Below are positions 4,934 through 7,523 of a stretch of DNA of 7,523 bases, piece after piece (positions within the stretch are counted from its first letter, which is position 1; each line of letters begins with the position of its first letter). The position numbers were made by a program, and so were the translations under genes. The notes under the pieces are model-generated. The model did not search any database and was not told where the DNA came from. It saw only the letters and a program-made list of their open reading frames with translations. The stretch is from the NCBI GenBank assembly GCA_013329615.1, contig DUKA01000115.1, forward strand, positions 1-7,523, written 5' to 3'. The stretch is from Candidatus Bathyarchaeota archaeon (GTDB lineage: Archaea > Thermoproteota > Bathyarchaeia > TCS64).

Positions 4934-6016
4934 ATGAGCCTCGACGCACACAGGGCCGCGACGGTCCGCCTCGGAGATAAAAGCTACCCCGTACTCGTTG
5001 GGGATGGGCTACTCCCACGGCTCGGGGAAGCCATCAACGAGTACATCTCAGACGCTACTAGCTGCGCCCTCGTCACGTCGCCTCAAGTCGGCGACCTCTT
5101 CGGCGCAAGGGCAGCCGCGGCACTCAAGACCATGAACCCCTGCAAGGTCATCGTACCCGAGGGGGAGGAGGCGAAGACGTGGGACGCGGTCGGCAAACTT
5201 CTCGGCTCCCTCATAAAGCACGGGCTCGACCGCAGGGGCGTAGTCGTCGCCCTCGGCGGAGGCTCCGTAGGCGACTCGGCGGGCTTCGCCGCCTCCATCT
5301 ACATGCGCGGCATCCGCGTCGTGCAGGTTCCCACAACGCTCCTCGGGCAGGTGGACAGCGGCATCGGCGGTAAGACCGCCGTAAACCATCCCGCGGGGAA
5401 GAATCTCATAGGCAGCTTCCACCAACCAAGCCTCGTCGTCTGCGGCACCGGGCTACTTTCTACGCTCCCGGTGCGTGAGCTACGCTCCGGCCTCGCCGAG
5501 GTCGCCAAGTACGGCGTCATAGCCGACTCAGCCCTCTATGAGAGGGTCGAGGCCGATGCCGGGAGGCTGTTGTCCGCGGACGCTGAGGCGCTACATTGGG
5601 TGGTGGCTCGCTGCGTCGCGGCGAAGGCGCGCTACGTCGAGGCCGATGAGCGCGACTTGGGCGGTGTGAGGGCGGCGCTGAACTACGGTCACACTGTGGG
5701 GCACGCCGTCGAGACACTCTCGGGGCACACTCTCCGCCACGGCGAGGCCGTTGCCATGGGCATGATCGCCGCATCGCGCATCGCCATGCACATTGGATTA
5801 CTAAAAGAAATAGAAATGGAGAGGCAGATCGCCCTCCTAGAGACCCTCAGTCTACCCGTCGAGTTGCCATACGGCGTCGACGAGGTCATCCCCCACATGA
5901 GGCGGGACAAGAAGGCCGAGCACGGAAAAATCAGGCTCGTCCTACCCACCGGCATAGGTAGCGAGCCGGTGATCCGCGTCATCTCTGAAGACGATATCAG
6001 GGAGGCGCTGGCCTAG
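4934..6016 (+). CDS. aroB: 3-dehydroquinate synthase
   Basis: Cyclises DAHP to 3-dehydroquinate with bound NAD and a divalent metal. The 360 residues are the usual AroB length. Motifs: PEGEEAKT (75-82), the NAD-binding GGGSVGDSAGF (108-118), VPTTLLGQVDSGIGGKTAVN (132-151) with Lys147, GKNLIGSFHQP (155-165), metal ligand Glu189 in GLAEVAKYG, metal ligand His253 in NYGHTVGHA (250-258), metal ligand His269 in RHGEAVA, and RRDKK (323-327). Every expected active-site position is present, which marks this as true AroB rather than the metal-free archaeal AroB' that works from aspartate semialdehyde. The gene starts 3 bases after the aroF stop and abuts aroD. A short A-rich run at 5791-5819 (residues about 286-295) uses codons unlike the rest of the gene. 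Confidence 0.97.
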   Translation: MSLDAHRAATVRLGDKSYPVLVGDGLLPRLGEAINEYISDATSCALVTSPQVGDLFGARAAAALKTMNPCKVIVPEGEEAKTWDAVGKLLGSLIKHGLDRRGVVVALGGGSVGDSAGFAASIYMRGIRVVQVPTTLLGQVDSGIGGKTAVNHPAGKNLIGSFHQPSLVVCGTGLLSTLPVRELRSGLAEVAKYGVIADSALYERVEADAGRLLSADAEALHWVVARCVAAKARYVEADERDLGGVRAALNYGHTVGHAVETLSGHTLRHGEAVAMGMIAASRIAMHIGLLKEIEMERQIALLETLSLPVELPYGVDEVIPHMRRDKKAEHGKIRLVLPTGIGSEPVIRVISEDDIREALA

Positions 6017-6685
6017 ATGGTCAAGATATGCGTCTCCGTTCAGGCCACCACGACTGCGGCGGCAGTTGAGGCGATCCACGGCCTCGATAAGCCCGACCTC
6101 GTGGAGCTGCGCCTCGACTACGCGTCCGAGCGCCTTAACCTCGAGAAGCTCAGGGAGGCAACGGATGCGCCCCTCATAGCCACGGCTAGGACACCCTCAC
6201 ACGGCGGACGCTGGGCCGGTGATGAGGAGGAGCGGCAGAGACTTCTGATCTCCGCCGCAAAGACGGGCTTCGACTACGCAGACGTCGAGGCGGATTCGGA
6301 CGCCCTAGACGAACTCGTAGGCAGGTTACACTATAATCATGCCTCTGTTATAGTCTCCCGCCACTACCTCGACAGGACGCCCCCGCTCGATGAGATCCTA
6401 TCCATCCACGTTGAGGCGAAGCGGGCACATGCGGACATCGTCAAGGTCGTCGGCACGGCACAGAGCCCAGCGGATAACCTGCCGTGTCTCGGCTATCTCG
6501 CGGAGGAGCCGGGGAACGTCAGTTTCGCCATGGGGGTACACGGTGTGCCGTCGCGTGTGCTGTCACCGCTCATGGGCGGGGCGTTCGCCTACGCCTCGGC
6601 GGGGGAGGGCGCAGCCGTGGCCCCGGGGCAGCCGACGCTGCGGTCTCTGAGAGAGGCTTACCGTCTCATGGGGGTCTCTGTTTGA
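6017..6685 (+). CDS. aroD: Type I 3-dehydroquinate dehydratase
   Basis: Dehydrates 3-dehydroquinate to 3-dehydroshikimate through a lysine Schiff base in a TIM barrel. The 222 residues fit archaeal type I enzymes. Visible motifs: ELRLD (30-34), ATAR (55-58, Arg58), the general acid/base His116 in SRHYLDRTPP, the Schiff-base Lys143 in DIVKVVG, GVPSR (177-181, Arg180) and APGQP (202-206, Gln205). Two positions usually conserved in the substrate site differ by my alignment to E. coli AroD: Glu86 becomes His62 (HGG instead of EGG), and the Ser232 before APGQ becomes Val201. The core catalytic His and Lys remain, so activity is expected. The ATG directly follows the aroB TAG in the same frame; a GGGAGG at 6000-6005 lies 11 bases upstream. 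The stop TGA overlaps the aroE start. Confidence 0.94.
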   Translation: MVKICVSVQATTTAAAVEAIHGLDKPDLVELRLDYASERLNLEKLREATDAPLIATARTPSHGGRWAGDEEERQRLLISAAKTGFDYADVEADSDALDELVGRLHYNHASVIVSRHYLDRTPPLDEILSIHVEAKRAHADIVKVVGTAQSPADNLPCLGYLAEEPGNVSFAMGVHGVPSRVLSPLMGGAFAYASAGEGAAVAPGQPTLRSLREAYRLMGVSV

Positions 6686-7521
6686 AACTCCTCTATCTCC
6701 TCGGCTACCCAGTGGCTCACTCGCTGAGCCCCGCCATGCAGAACGCCGCCCTTAGGGCGCTCGGGCTCGGCTACGAGTACCGCCTCATGCCCGTCCCGCC
6801 AACCGAACTAGCGGCGAAGGTCGAGGAGATGAGGGACATCTCCGTCGCGGGCTTCAACGTGACCATTCCGCACAAGGTGGCTATAATCCCGCACCTCGAC
6901 GAACTCGACGAGACCGCATCATCCGTCGGCGCCGTGAACACCGTCGTCAACATGGGCGGCCGCCTGAGAGGGTATAACACCGACAGCGTCGCCTCCACAC
7001 GCGTCCTTCTGGAAGCCTACGGCCCACTCGGTGGGTGCCGCGCCGTCATACTCGGCGCGGGGGGAGCCGCACGCGCAGTCGCATGTGGATTAGCCCCACA
7101 CGCGGAGTCGATCACCATACTCGCGAGGGACGCGGTCAAGGCGGAGATGCTCGCCCAGCAGATCAGGAGGCAGAAAGGCTGCGAGATACAGGGCGGAGGG
7201 CTCGCGGACGCGGCGAAGGCCATCAACAACGCAGATCTACTCGTCAACGCGACACCCATAGGCATGCACCCCGGCGTCGACGCCACGCCGATCGAGGCGA
7301 AACTCATCAAGAGAGGACTGCTTGTCTTCGACCTCGTCTACAACCCCGAGAAGACGCGCCTTCTCGGGGATGCCGAGGCCGCCGGGGCACGCACCGTCGG
7401 AGGGCTGCGCATGCTCGTCTATCAAGGCGCCGAGGCTTTCAATCTCTGGACCGGCAGGCAGGCACCTGTGGAGTTGATGATCGGTGCGGCGAGTGCCGCG
7501 CTCGGGGGTGCTCACGCATGA
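6682..7521 (+). CDS. aroE: Shikimate dehydrogenase
   Basis: Reduces 3-dehydroshikimate to shikimate, normally with NADPH. The start is taken as TTG 6682-6684, overlapping the aroD TGA (TTGA), which gives a normal N-terminus (KLLYLLGYPVAHSLSP) and 279 residues; the frame is open further upstream, but that part shadows aroD. A G-run GGGGGT lies about 6 bases before the TTG. Shikimate-binding residues are seen in HSLSP (13-17), NVTIPHK (59-65, catalytic Lys65), Asn86 in GAVNT, and NTD (99-101, catalytic Asp101). The nucleotide-binding loop is GAGGAARA (125-132), followed by ILARD (146-150) where many NADP enzymes have NRT, then NATPIGM (189-195) and GGLRMLVYQGAEAF (240-253) with Gln248. The TGA overlaps the next ATG by four bases (ATGA). 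Confidence 0.97.
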   Translation: MKLLYLLGYPVAHSLSPAMQNAALRALGLGYEYRLMPVPPTELAAKVEEMRDISVAGFNVTIPHKVAIIPHLDELDETASSVGAVNTVVNMGGRLRGYNTDSVASTRVLLEAYGPLGGCRAVILGAGGAARAVACGLAPHAESITILARDAVKAEMLAQQIRRQKGCEIQGGGLADAAKAINNADLLVNATPIGMHPGVDATPIEAKLIKRGLLVFDLVYNPEKTRLLGDAEAAGARTVGGLRMLVYQGAEAFNLWTGRQAPVELMIGAASAALGGAHA

Positions 7522-7523
7522 AC
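7518..7523 (+). CDS. Start of the next aro operon gene, probably GHMP-type shikimate kinase (two codons visible)
   Basis: An ATG at 7518-7520 overlaps the aroE stop in an ATGA arrangement and is followed by one further codon (AAC) before the window ends. Nothing of the protein can be read. In archaeal aro clusters the gene after aroE is commonly the GHMP-family shikimate kinase, so that is the likely identity, purely by context. Confidence 0.3.

Noticed and set aside
6484..6681. Upstream extension of the aroE frame into aroD.
   Set aside because: The translated extension has no AroE similarity and shadows aroD; the TTG at 6682 yields the canonical N-terminus and a coupled TTGA overlap.
1..7523. 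Insertion sequences, integrase genes, attachment sites or phage genes.
   Set aside because: All genes are intact housekeeping or salvage families with similar composition; no transposase, long direct repeats or terminal inverted repeats were seen.

Overview
The window reads as archaeal chromosomal DNA. The genes are GC-rich with strong C/G preference at third codon positions, but Ile is often ATA and Arg often AGG. Putative promoters are TATA-like boxes about 24-27 bases before start codons rather than bacterial -35/-10 pairs. The shikimate enzymes form the compact aroF-aroB-aroD-aroE-(aroK) order familiar from archaea, especially the TACK/crenarchaeal side. No rRNA, tRNA or lineage marker is present, so the lineage cannot be fixed more closely.

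Left half, all on the minus strand, in transcription order from 3813 down to 1: a YkgJ-type CxxCxxCC metal-cluster protein; a nucleoside hydrolase; a PfkB-family sugar or nucleoside kinase; a YbaK/ProX-type aminoacyl-tRNA deacylase; and an aspartate/glutamate racemase-family protein cut by the left edge. The hydrolase, kinase and YbaK genes are separated by 2 and 0 bases and should be one transcript. The hydrolase-kinase pair suggests nucleoside salvage, with release of ribose and its phosphorylation.

Right half, plus strand, 4097 to the end: DAHP synthase (KDO8P-synthase-like type without a regulatory domain), 3-dehydroquinate synthase, type I 3-dehydroquinate dehydratase and shikimate dehydrogenase, followed by the first two codons of another gene, probably the archaeal GHMP-type shikimate kinase. 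Together they carry phosphoenolpyruvate plus erythrose-4-phosphate to shikimate. Junctions are 3 bases, 0 bases, a 4-base TTGA overlap and a 4-base ATGA overlap, so the genes are probably translationally coupled.

The two halves diverge from a 283-base intergenic region (3814-4096), the most interesting part of the window. It holds a TATA-like box on each strand, six direct copies of AAACC plus one inverted copy, a seven-codon mini-ORF with a good Shine-Dalgarno sequence, and five potential RNA hairpins. The last is a perfect 8-bp GC-rich stem that ends exactly at the aroF ATG and contains its Shine-Dalgarno sequence. This looks like a structured 5' leader that could control the aromatic amino acid operon. 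The hairpins are directly visible; the regulatory role is inference.
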